Made by a program: the position numbers and the translations under genes | Shown: one piece after another, positions 16,157 to 23,190 of the stretch | Position numbering within the stretch: the stretch's first letter is position 1 | How the letters are laid out: the number at the start of each line of letters is the position of its first letter | From: Kiritimatiellia bacterium | GTDB lineage: Bacteria; Verrucomicrobiota; Kiritimatiellia; RFP12; JAAYLN01 | Reading direction: 5' to 3' | Length of the DNA: 35,214 nt | Assembly: GCA_017962605.1 (NCBI GenBank) | Contig: JAGCUY010000114.1 | Span: 1 to 35,214 of the forward strand | Notes under the pieces: model-generated | What the model was told of the DNA's origin: nothing | The model's input: the letters and a program-made list of their open reading frames with translations, nothing else | Database searches by the model: none

Positions 16157-17007
16157 TTGCCTTGGTTGTGCGTATTGAATGCGTTCGAGCGTTCGGAGGC
16201 GTTGTAGAAGTGGTTTAGGAAAAAAGCGATGGGACGTGGCCAGAATTTTAGGAACATGGAGAGGTTTTCGGCCTTGCGGGCACCGTCCCCGATAATTTTC
16301 GACGTCTCGGAATCGGGATGGATGCGATGCATCAAAAGCGGCTTTTTGATGTAAAGAAACTGGCCGTCGAGACGTGAAATCCGCTCCCACGCCTCCCAGT
16401 CCTCGCAACTTCGGAAGCCATCGCGGAACACTGGACGCGGCACATTGTCCAGGCAAAAAGTGACTGATGGGCAGCAAATGGCGTCGCCGAAGGCCAGGGA
16501 CAGTCGCCGCGTCCAGCACGCGGAAGCGAGAACCTGCGGACGCAGCGGCAGGAGCATCAGTCGCTTTATGTTGAGGAGGCGATTGCGAAGCACTCGTTCG
16601 CCGCCACGCAACTCGCCATAATCAGAGAAGGCGATAAGGGGCCTTGGCGCGGCGCGCATGGCATCAAGGACGCGCTCGGCATATTCTGGCTCGTAGGTGT
16701 CATCCTGGTGGGCGACAGTTGCAAAACGCGTCTTAACGGCGGCGAGAGCGAAGTTCCAGTCCTGCGTGATACCGCCGGGGCCTTCGTTCACGAGAAGTTC
16801 GATGCCGTAGTGGCGGGCTGTCTTTTCAAGAAAAGGGCTTGGGGTGTGGGTGGCGAGGAATATTCTCGAGGGACGGGTCTGCCCCTTTAGAGAGCGAAGG
16901 CACTCTTCCAGGTATGGGCTGTCCCCGTAGGCGCAGACGGCGAATGTGTGGTCGGGGCCACGCGCGTCGACAATGGAACTTCCTGTATTATTAGAATCCT
17001 CGTTCAT
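16153..17007 (-). CDS. GT2 family glycosyltransferase
   Basis: A 284-residue glycosyltransferase with a GT-A fold. It shows TFAVCAYGDSPYLEECLRSL at the N-terminus, GGITQDWNFALA, and the metal-binding ATVAHQDDTYEPEY block, then RSCEDWEAWERISR and LMHRIHPDSETS near the end. It likely adds a sugar to a lipid-linked glycan on the cytoplasmic side. It is the first gene of a five-gene minus-strand unit and is coupled to the next gene by an ATGA overlap. A near-ideal promoter lies so close to its ATG that the mRNA should be leaderless. Confidence 0.87.
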   Translation of the reverse strand: MNEDSNNTGSSIVDARGPDHTFAVCAYGDSPYLEECLRSLKGQTRPSRIFLATHTPSPFLEKTARHYGIELLVNEGPGGITQDWNFALAAVKTRFATVAHQDDTYEPEYAERVLDAMRAAPRPLIAFSDYGELRGGERVLRNRLLNIKRLMLLPLRPQVLASACWTRRLSLAFGDAICCPSVTFCLDNVPRPVFRDGFRSCEDWEAWERISRLDGQFLYIKKPLLMHRIHPDSETSKIIGDGARKAENLSMFLKFWPRPIAFFLNHFYNASERSNAFNTHNQGK

Positions 17008-17013
17008 ACACTA

Positions 17014-17042
17014 ATTCTAGCATGAGATGGTCACATGTGCAA
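17014..17042 (-). promoter_or_regulatory. Sigma-70 promoter giving a leaderless glycosyltransferase mRNA
   Basis: On the minus strand TTGCAC (17037-17042) and TAGAAT (17014-17019) are separated by 17 bases. Only six bases separate the -10 box from the ATG at 17007, so the A of the start codon is at about +1. No ribosome-binding site is possible. Confidence 0.82.
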
Positions 17043-17102
17043 GGCTAACATTTGCCCGAGAAATACGAGCGGGGAAATGGCGGCTTTTTTCGGAGGTCGA
17101 AT

Positions 17103-19787
17103 TCAAGGCTGTGAAGCACCGCTGGTCCTTTCTTCTTTCTGCTCATTTCCAAGAACGCCGTCCAGAAAATCTAGTTGCATCTGGACGGACGAACGCAACT
17201 GCCTAACCGCGTCGTCGAAAGAACCATTGAATCCGGCTGGCTGAAGGAGACGCCATTCATCTGCCATGCAGGGCGCGAGCATGGCGGCATCGGCGTCAAT
17301 GCGGTTGGATACCGCCTCGTCAGACCAGGGGCCTGAGCGCAGGGAATGCCAAATGCGGCGTAGCGTGTCCGTAAAATCCGGACGCTCGTTGAGGATTCGG
17401 GACAAGAGGTGGTTGGAAAGGCGCGCGGGCGTTCGCCCAAGGAAGGTCTTGTCGTAGTCCCAGGGGATGACTAACGTGCGGCCAGTGGACTGATTCACGG
17501 CAAAATACTGGTTCATGGTTCGACCATCGTTGTTGTGGGAGAAGTTGAGCAGGAGCCAGTAGCATGCGAGGTTTTCCATGTCAAGGCACGTCTCAAGCGT
17601 GGAGGAGAAAACGCCCTCTGGCGCAGACGACGTCCACTGGAACAACTCGCGAATGGGGAGGTAGGGATCTGGGTCATCCGGGCGGGAGGTGAGGCAGTCC
17701 AGCATGGATGTGTCCGACGTGCGCCAGATAGAGTTATTAATGCCTCGGACCTTGAATAGCGGCCAGTCAGGAGGGACAAGGTCGCGGGCGCGGCCACAGG
17801 TTTCCCAAATGCCGAAGTATTCCCCGTTGAAGAATAACTCGACGTGCGAGAAGCTCGGGGCGGGGAGATCCGGACGGCCACAGGCCGATGCGGCGGAGTG
17901 GTAAAAGTCGAAGGAAATCTTGTTGCGAAGGCGGGTGGGGTCGGCGTAGCCGTTGTGAAGGAGAATGTGCGTGGTGGGGAGATTTGGATCCGGCCATGGA
18001 AGCGGGGCGTCAAACTTCAGGGAAAGCGAGCGCTTTACGCCCTTGAGGTAACTGGTATTGCCGCGGTGGCGGAGGCCGCCGCCGAAACCCGCGAGGCCAT
18101 GGGCGGAAATGGCGTCGCCTTCCGGGGTGAAGACGGTGAAAGTGAAGTCTCGGCGGCGGACCTTCTCAACGGGCGACATAACGGATATGGACAAGACGGG
18201 AAGGCGATGCCGTTTCTGCGGGAAATAGGTAGGCCGATTCCCGGGAGGACGTTGCCTGGCGACTTCTGCGGCCTTTCCCGCCACAATTCTGCCACGTGCC
18301 ATCAATTCGGAAGCACTCCATGGAAACATGCAGTCGGATCGGAAAAGCGCCGCAACACGGCGCAAAGCGGCACCTTGACTGACACCATTTGGCAGAATAT
18401 CCGCCGGCTTGGGGGCGCCGCCAAAGTATAGGGCACCCGGCGATAGCGCGCCGCGCTCCATCCAAGCGGACCCCGGCGCATCAATCGGCTCGACGACATA
18501 GATGCCGCGAAAAGAAGAGTTCACATAGAGTCTAACTAGCGTGCCGTTGAGCGGAACGACGCATGGGGCGTCGGCATGGAAGTGGCCATGCAGCTCTGGC
18601 GGATATAGGCGCGCCACGCCCGTTGCGCCAAAGGGCGCGGGACCTTCGCCTGCAACTACGAAAGCAGGGCGCCTCGCCGACTCTCCGCCTGAATATTGGT
18701 CATCCAGCCATGCAGAAGCGCAGTGGCGTTTGCCTTTGAAGATGACGTCGATTTCGCGCGCCCGAGCCGCCGATCGCGTTCTGTAGCCGTTGAAGAGCGA
18801 CTTCTCATGCGCCTTGACGAAGTGGCGCTCATCCCCCTTCCGCATCCTCAAGGTAAGAATCGGAGCATCGGCATTGAGGGTGGCGGCGCCCATGCGCGAC
18901 GGGACAAGCCTATCAAGTACGCGAAAAGTGGCGCGGAGAAAGTGATCGCAGAATCGCAATGAGGCGGCGACCATGAAGCACGCCGGCTCCAGCCTTGGCG
19001 CAAGTGGCCCTCGCAGGGCGGCAAGGCGGCGGACTTCATGCGCCGACAGAGGGCGGTTCCAAATGGCGAGAGATCCGACAATCCCCAAAAGAGGATTGCG
19101 CGATGCGTTGGAGAAGAGCCATTGCCGCGGCTGTAGCGTCACCGGGGATGGCAAGGTCACGCTGGCGCATTCGCGCCCGTTCTGATAAAGAAGCGCGGCA
19201 TCTTGCGAAACCGTCACGGCTATGTGCGTGAAGGCGCCTGAGGGGGCTTCGTAGGAGGCAGAGGCAGAACTTTCAAAACCATCTCCTTTTAAAAGAAGGC
19301 GGAGGGTTCCCCTCTCCAGCAATAAAGACATGCCGGATCTTGACCCCATGGCATTAACGAGCTCCTGTGGGCGATCGGTGTCATCGGGGGCAACTTCAAT
19401 GGCGTAGGTGGCCGAACTCGAGGACACGTGAATGCCCGTGGGCCTTGGGGAGAGGAAGGAATTGCCAGTTGCGCGCAGGCATCGCCCTGTGCGGCTGGAG
19501 ACAAATACGCGCGGTGCGTCCTGCACGTCGATGGTTGCGAAACCTACGCGGTCGATTGGCTGTGAGCGATTGAGATCAGCCAGAAAAACAAGTCCGTGGC
19601 GGGAGAGAAGGCGTGCACCCAAACGGCGGTCAAAGCGGTCTGATATCCGCTGCGTCCAGAAAAGGACGCGCGGCGCGGTAAAAGCCATAGCGACGACAAC
19701 GATGGCCGCGACGGCCAAGATGGCTGCCTTGCCGGCGCCATTTCGCCGCATTGGGCAGGAGACTCGATTGTGCGACGCGAGCCGCAT
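17103..19787 (-). CDS. CotH kinase family protein with LamG-like domain
   Basis: An 894-residue exported protein. A membrane anchor at about residues 20-42 is followed by a concanavalin A/LamG-like beta domain (about 60-290, including GTLRLLLKGDG and FTHIAVTVSQDAALLYQNG). A CotH domain fills the C-terminal half, with FGGGLRHRGNTSYLKGVKRS, FFNGEYFGIWETC and the active-site motif IPWDYDKTFLG near residues 774-784. CotH proteins are atypical protein kinases, first known from spore coats, but they also occur outside spore-formers. An AGGAG five bases before the ATG fixes the start. The two upstream genes (DUF4956 and VTC domain) form a familiar trio with CotH. Targets are unknown; they would be outside the inner membrane. 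Confidence 0.9.
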   Translation of the reverse strand: MRLASHNRVSCPMRRNGAGKAAILAVAAIVVVAMAFTAPRVLFWTQRISDRFDRRLGARLLSRHGLVFLADLNRSQPIDRVGFATIDVQDAPRVFVSSRTGRCLRATGNSFLSPRPTGIHVSSSSATYAIEVAPDDTDRPQELVNAMGSRSGMSLLLERGTLRLLLKGDGFESSASASYEAPSGAFTHIAVTVSQDAALLYQNGRECASVTLPSPVTLQPRQWLFSNASRNPLLGIVGSLAIWNRPLSAHEVRRLAALRGPLAPRLEPACFMVAASLRFCDHFLRATFRVLDRLVPSRMGAATLNADAPILTLRMRKGDERHFVKAHEKSLFNGYRTRSAARAREIDVIFKGKRHCASAWLDDQYSGGESARRPAFVVAGEGPAPFGATGVARLYPPELHGHFHADAPCVVPLNGTLVRLYVNSSFRGIYVVEPIDAPGSAWMERGALSPGALYFGGAPKPADILPNGVSQGAALRRVAALFRSDCMFPWSASELMARGRIVAGKAAEVARQRPPGNRPTYFPQKRHRLPVLSISVMSPVEKVRRRDFTFTVFTPEGDAISAHGLAGFGGGLRHRGNTSYLKGVKRSLSLKFDAPLPWPDPNLPTTHILLHNGYADPTRLRNKISFDFYHSAASACGRPDLPAPSFSHVELFFNGEYFGIWETCGRARDLVPPDWPLFKVRGINNSIWRTSDTSMLDCLTSRPDDPDPYLPIRELFQWTSSAPEGVFSSTLETCLDMENLACYWLLLNFSHNNDGRTMNQYFAVNQSTGRTLVIPWDYDKTFLGRTPARLSNHLLSRILNERPDFTDTLRRIWHSLRSGPWSDEAVSNRIDADAAMLAPCMADEWRLLQPAGFNGSFDDAVRQLRSSVQMQLDFLDGVLGNEQKEERTSGASQP

Positions 19788-19795
19788 GCCCGCTC

Positions 19796-20500
19796 CTATT
19801 TAATGCCACCGGGCCGGTCAAGGAAGAGGTTGAGCGACTTGACTGCGGCGACCTTGTCAAGGCCCGATTCAAGTTCGGCGGCGTCGCACTTCAACCCCGA
19901 AAAGATGAATTGCCAGGTTGTGGTGCCGTCGTGGGTGGAGGCGCTCTCAAGGGAAAGCGTCCTGGTCTGGGCGCAAAGGAAGTCCTGAACGGCGGCGAAC
20001 TTGGCGATGGCTTCCGCTTTGGGCAGGGAGATTATGGCCAGACCATCGCGACGAAGCCAGCGCAGGGCGGCCGAGCCGCGCATCACGAGGAGACCGACAA
20101 CGGCCGCCGCATACATGTAGGCGATGAATGCGAAGTTGAATGTGGCCGCCGATATGGAAGCCGCGATCACGAGCATGATGAAGCCCACCTCCTCCGGCTC
20201 CTTTATCGGAGTGCGGAATCGGATGATGGAAAGCGAACCGAGCAGGCCCAGCGACAGCGGGATTGAAAGCTGGACTCCCACGAATAGCGTGGTTATCGCG
20301 ACAGCCAGAAGCGGGAAGGAGCGGTGCACTTGGCTTCCGGTGCCGCGCCGCTCATAGAAAAAGCGGTAGAGCAGCTGCGCCGCAAACGCGGCAATCAGGG
20401 CGGCCAACAGCGCCGAGATGAAAAGCCCTGGGTCAAGTTGCTCGCGGACCTTGTCGAGATTAGTCTCGATCACATCTATTATTTTCGATGAGTCGTTCAT
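19796..20500 (-). CDS. DUF4956 membrane protein
   Basis: A 234-residue protein with four membrane helices in the first 150 residues. The motif GLLGSLSIIRFRTPIKEPEEVGFIML is cut here to its key part, SIIRFRTPIKEPEE, the hallmark of DUF4956. A soluble C-terminal domain of about 80 residues follows. The ATG directly abuts the stop of the VTC-domain gene, and an AAGGAG inside that gene's end serves as ribosome-binding site. DUF4956 genes often accompany VTC-domain and CotH genes. A channel or transporter role for the polymer made by the VTC protein is plausible but unproven. Confidence 0.88.
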   Translation of the reverse strand: MNDSSKIIDVIETNLDKVREQLDPGLFISALLAALIAAFAAQLLYRFFYERRGTGSQVHRSFPLLAVAITTLFVGVQLSIPLSLGLLGSLSIIRFRTPIKEPEEVGFIMLVIAASISAATFNFAFIAYMYAAAVVGLLVMRGSAALRWLRRDGLAIISLPKAEAIAKFAAVQDFLCAQTRTLSLESASTHDGTTTWQFIFSGLKCDAAELESGLDKVAAVKSLNLFLDRPGGIK

Positions 20501-21205
20501 TTAGTTTTCTCCTTGAAGAAGACGTGCCATGCATTCGCCGTATTTTGAAAAACTACCGTAGGCAAGGCCTGCGGCGCGAATGGCCTCGGCCCAGTTCGGC
20601 GGTGCTCCAAATTGGTTCTTGAACTCGCATACCATTGCGTTGAGACGAACAGGGGAGGTAGGCGCGATGAAGGCGCGGTTGACGCAATCGGCGCGTATGT
20701 CCCAGTCAATTGACACGCGGCTCGCGCTCCGGGCGTCCCAATAGCGGCGGCGGGAATATGCAATGCGGCAGACGGGTCGCCAGGAAAGCGGAGTCGGCAC
20801 CGGAAGCACCGGAAGCTGCGCAAGAAGGAAGGCCTGGAAGGCCGGCGATTCAAAAGGTGTCTCCGCAACAAGTTCTCGGGGGACGTCCAGCCGAACGCGC
20901 GCTTTGTCACGCGCCGCGCCAACGCGGCCTTTGACTTCAAGGAAGGCCGTAACTGTGGCGGGTAGGGCGTCGTCCTCGCCATACCAGCGAAGTCGCACCT
21001 TTGTCTTGAGATTGTCGCCGTTGGCCTTCTCTCGGTAGGAAGAAAAGTTCGGCGTATCGAAGTAAATGGAGTTCACGACGCCCTCGGGGAACTCGGCATC
21101 CGGCGCACATGCAGCTTCGACGATGGCCGTGACAAGAGGACGAGCAAACGCCGGACCTGAAAACTTACGCTCATTAACATATTTTGACTCTTGTGATGGC
21201 AGCAT
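20501..21205 (-). CDS. VTC-domain protein (polyphosphate polymerase-like)
   Basis: The 234-residue protein has the tunnel-fold landmarks of the VTC/TTM superfamily: YVNERKF at the start, SIYFDTPNFSSYREK, KVRLRWYG, AFLEVKGR, RVSIDWDIR, MVCEFKNQ and SKYGECMA near the end. The alternating Lys, Arg and Glu residues line a tunnel that binds triphosphate and metal. In yeast Vtc4 this domain makes polyphosphate from ATP. The bacterial relatives paired with DUF4956 and CotH are less well defined. It heads a three-gene unit. Its promoter region is shared with the divergent GT-C-like gene, now split away by an insertion element. Confidence 0.9.
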   Translation of the reverse strand: MLPSQESKYVNERKFSGPAFARPLVTAIVEAACAPDAEFPEGVVNSIYFDTPNFSSYREKANGDNLKTKVRLRWYGEDDALPATVTAFLEVKGRVGAARDKARVRLDVPRELVAETPFESPAFQAFLLAQLPVLPVPTPLSWRPVCRIAYSRRRYWDARSASRVSIDWDIRADCVNRAFIAPTSPVRLNAMVCEFKNQFGAPPNWAEAIRAAGLAYGSFSKYGECMARLLQGEN

Positions 21206-21228
21206 CGCTCAACCTTTTAAATTTCTAT

Positions 21229-21257
21229 ATTCTAGCAAACATTTGGTAGAATGTCTT
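21229..21257 (-). promoter_or_regulatory. Promoter for VTC-DUF4956-CotH
   Basis: On the minus strand AAGACA (21252-21257) and TAGAAT (21229-21234) are 17 bases apart, leaving 23 bases to the VTC start with an AAAGGTTGAG ribosome-binding site. The -35 box is only a moderate match. Confidence 0.6.
21247..21252 (+). promoter_or_regulatory. -10 box of the divergent GT-C-like gene, now orphaned
   Basis: TAGAAT on the plus strand lies inside the opposing promoter. Without the insertion element, a start near 21259 would give a leader of about 24 bases with an AAGGAAAGG ribosome-binding site before the ATG now at 23191. The -35 region is weak. The insertion element begins 24 bases downstream of this box. 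Confidence 0.5.
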
Positions 21258-21265
21258 TCACAACT

Positions 21266-21275
21266 ATGAAGGAAA
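21266..21275. repeat. Left target-site duplication, ATGAAGGAAA
   Basis: The 10-base sequence directly abuts the left end of the insertion element and is repeated exactly at 23174-23183 beside the right end. Confidence 0.95.
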
Positions 21276-21423
21276 CAGGGCTGACGCATCAAAAAGAGGT
21301 TTCTGATTCTGAATGGCCCCGAGGCCGTTTTTTGAGGGCAAAAGGGAGGGACCTGCGTCAGGCCGCCGTTGCGAGGCGGCCGTAGTCGGGAGGTGCGCGC
21401 CAGCTGGGGGCGTGGTTTGTGCC
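21276..21423 (+). repeat. Left terminal inverted repeat (148 bp)
   Basis: It aligns without gaps to the complement of 23026-23173 with about seven mismatches, five of them clustered at 21344-21355. It contains internal palindromes: GGCCGCC-7-GGCGGCC at 21361-21381, GGCC-4-GGCC at 21315-21326 and CCAGCTGG at 21400-21407. Such subterminal stems could be transposase-binding or DNA-hairpin sites. Confidence 0.93.
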
Positions 21424-21437
21424 GGGGATGGCCTTGT

Positions 21438-21770
21438 TCATTTGAACGTGCGGGTGCCGCCTTTCCCTGGCGAGACCCGCTTTCGCGCCTCCTTTCCGCA
21501 TTCCTCCGCTATCTCCCTCATGGATTGGCGTGACATGTCGTCCACGAAGGCGTCCACGGCCTCCATGAACCGCCTGTACTGCTCCGTCGCCTCCTCGTAG
21601 GCCGCGACCTCGCGGAGCGGTATGTATTTCTGGAACAGCTTCGTGTCCTTGCGGTACTGCAGGTGGTAGAACTTTCCACCCTTTGCGCTCCGCGACAGGA
21701 CACAGAGCCGTCCCCGCGCCATGCGGGGCATGGCCTCGACAATCTTCAAAAGCGCTTCTTGACTTTTCAT
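21438..21770 (-). CDS. Insertion-element passenger protein, DUF6788-like
   Basis: A 110-residue protein encoded divergently from the transposase inside the element. It contains GRLCVLSRSAKGGKFYHLQY, then a charged segment with YIPLREVAAYEEATEQYRRF, resembling small proteins of the DUF6788 type that often accompany transposases; this assignment is from memory of the pattern. A helix-rich basic C-terminus ends 14 bases before the inner edge of the left repeat. The start at 21770 is set by an exact consensus promoter whose -10 box ends seven bases upstream, so translation must be leaderless. It may regulate or assist transposition. No known catalytic motif is visible. Confidence 0.75.
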   Translation of the reverse strand: MKSQEALLKIVEAMPRMARGRLCVLSRSAKGGKFYHLQYRKDTKLFQKYIPLREVAAYEEATEQYRRFMEAVDAFVDDMSRQSMREIAEECGKEARKRVSPGKGGTRTFK

Positions 21771-21787
21771 GCAAATTATTATACACT
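21759..21787 (+). promoter_or_regulatory. Promoter of the transposase gene
   Basis: TTGACT (21759-21764) and TACACT (21782-21787) are 17 bases apart. The predicted leader is about 35 bases and contains the GGAGG before the transposase start. This promoter overlaps the stronger divergent one, so the two should compete for polymerase. Confidence 0.6.
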
Positions 21788-21806
21788 ATAGTAGTAGTTT
21801 TGTCAA
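21778..21806 (-). promoter_or_regulatory. Perfect consensus sigma-70 promoter of the passenger gene
   Basis: On the minus strand TTGACA (21801-21806), a 17-base spacer, and TATAAT (21778-21783) form an exact consensus. Seven bases later comes the ATG, which implies a leaderless mRNA. Confidence 0.92.
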
Positions 21807-21828
21807 GTGTTTTTTATTGGAGGCAAGG

Positions 21829-22980
21829 ATGACGCTGGTTGAGACGCTGGGGAAGCTGGATGAGCTGGATTTCAGGGTTAGGGGCAGGTGCAGGTACAGG
21901 GCGTCCGAGATTGCGCTGGTGACATTCTGCGCGCTCGTCTCCGGCGGGACGAGCCACTACGACTTCGCGGACTACGGCAGGGAGAAGGCCGACTGGCTGA
22001 GGGGCCTCCACAGGCTGGACTCGCGACTGCCGGACTTCAGGAACGGGACGCCTAGCCACGACGCCTTCCGCTACTTCTGGGAGAATCTGCCGCCTGCAAT
22101 GCTCGACGCCTGCTTCATGGAGTGGATCGACTGGGGGAGCATCCCGGGCGCGGCGGAGGAGGTTCACGTGGACGGCAAGGTCATCCGCAGGGCGAACGCC
22201 CCGGACGGCAAGCAGCCCTGCGTGGTGAGCGCCTACTCTTCGCGGGACAGGATAGTCGTGGGCCAGGTGAAGGCTTCGGACAAATCCAACGAGATAACGG
22301 CCATACCGAGGCTCCTGAAGAAGCTCCGGCTCGCCGGGGCCGTCGTCACAATCGACGCCGTGGGATGCCAGACGAATATCGTCAAGACCATAGCCGGGAG
22401 GGGCGCGGACTACCTCATCGCGCTGAAGGGCAACCAGGGCGGCATGCTGGAGGCGGCCGAGGACATGTTCCGCGACAACGGCGCACTCGGATGGTATCCG
22501 CGCCTGAACGGCAAGTTCGACTTCGCCAGGATCGCCGCGAAGGGGCACGGGAGGATAACCGTCTGGGAATGCCTCCACACGAATGACATCGGCGGATGGA
22601 TGGAGAACAAGGGGAAATGGGCGGGGCTGAAAAGCGTCTGCATGGTGGCGACGAGGACGAAGGACACGAAGACCGGCGAGACAACCGAAAGCACGCGCTA
22701 CTTCATATCCTCCCTGCCGGCGGACGCCCAGAGGGCGCTTGGAATCTCAAGGAGGCACTGGGACGTGGAGAACCCGCTGCACTGGACGCTGGACATGGTG
22801 TTCGACGAGGACCACTCCCGCGCACGGGGAGGCTTCTCCGCAGAGAACCTGGCCATAATGCGGCACTTCTGCTTCGACATGATACGGAGGGACAAGGGCA
22901 CGGAGGGGGGCATGAGCCGGAGGAAAAAGGCCCTGACCTGGAACGACAGGAAAATGCTCGAGGCAATCCTCGCGGCGTGA
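21829..22980 (+). CDS. ISAs1-family DDE transposase
   Basis: A 383-residue, apparently intact transposase. The RNase H-fold catalytic residues are visible: Asp115 in VHVDGKVIRRA, Asp176 in VVTIDAVGCQ, and Glu314 in RRHWDVENPLHWTLDMVF, followed by FDEDHSRAR. KASDKSNEITAIPRLL and DYLIALKGNQ are further ISAs1 signatures. It cuts and joins the element ends. The ATG at 21829 is selected because GGAGG lies five bases upstream, although the frame is open a little further. It is divergent from the passenger gene. Confidence 0.97.
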   Translation: MTLVETLGKLDELDFRVRGRCRYRASEIALVTFCALVSGGTSHYDFADYGREKADWLRGLHRLDSRLPDFRNGTPSHDAFRYFWENLPPAMLDACFMEWIDWGSIPGAAEEVHVDGKVIRRANAPDGKQPCVVSAYSSRDRIVVGQVKASDKSNEITAIPRLLKKLRLAGAVVTIDAVGCQTNIVKTIAGRGADYLIALKGNQGGMLEAAEDMFRDNGALGWYPRLNGKFDFARIAAKGHGRITVWECLHTNDIGGWMENKGKWAGLKSVCMVATRTKDTKTGETTESTRYFISSLPADAQRALGISRRHWDVENPLHWTLDMVFDEDHSRARGGFSAENLAIMRHFCFDMIRRDKGTEGGMSRRKKALTWNDRKMLEAILAA

Positions 22981-23025
22981 CGGCGGATGGATCGGTCCCT
23001 GAACGAATCGGCAGAAGGCGCCTCA

Positions 23026-23173
23026 GGCGCAAACCACGCCCCCAGCTGGCGCGCACCTCCCGACTACGGCCGCCTCGCAACGGCGGCCTGACGCCGGCGC
23101 CTCCTCTTTGCCCTCAAAAAACGGCCTCGGGGCCATTCAGAACCAGAAACCTCTTTTTGATGCGTCAGCCCTG
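23026..23173 (-). repeat. Right terminal inverted repeat (148 bp)
   Basis: This is the inverted partner of 21276-21423, about 95 percent identical by eye. It lies 45 bases after the transposase stop and includes the mirrored GGCCGCC stem (23068-23088). No outward promoter with both hexamers is evident, so the downstream gene probably does not gain a new one. Confidence 0.93.
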
Positions 23174-23183
23174 ATGAAGGAAA
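23174..23183. repeat. Right target-site duplication, ATGAAGGAAA
   Basis: It is identical to 21266-21275. It forms part of the ribosome-binding region of the downstream gene, whose ATG is at 23191. Confidence 0.95.
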
Positions 23184-23190
23184 GGACCTC

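Larger units (their letters stand above)
21276..23173. mobile_element. ISAs1-family insertion sequence, 1,898 bp, with long inverted repeats and a passenger gene
   Basis: The element is bounded by matching ends starting CAGGGCTGACGCATC and flanked by a perfect 10-bp target duplication, so its limits are exact. It carries a DDE transposase on the plus strand and a divergent 110-residue accessory gene. The terminal repeats are 148 bases each, much longer than the roughly 15-25 bases usual for the ISAs1 family, and the element is longer than usual. Intact ends, an intact transposase and an unmutated target duplication suggest a recent insertion. It separates a GT-C-like gene from its -10 box. 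Confidence 0.95.

Noticed and set aside
16157..16519. Longer start for the DPM1-like gene
   Set aside because: The extra 121 residues lack homology and lie opposite, in another frame, to the preceding glycosyltransferase; the ATGA overlap supports 16156.
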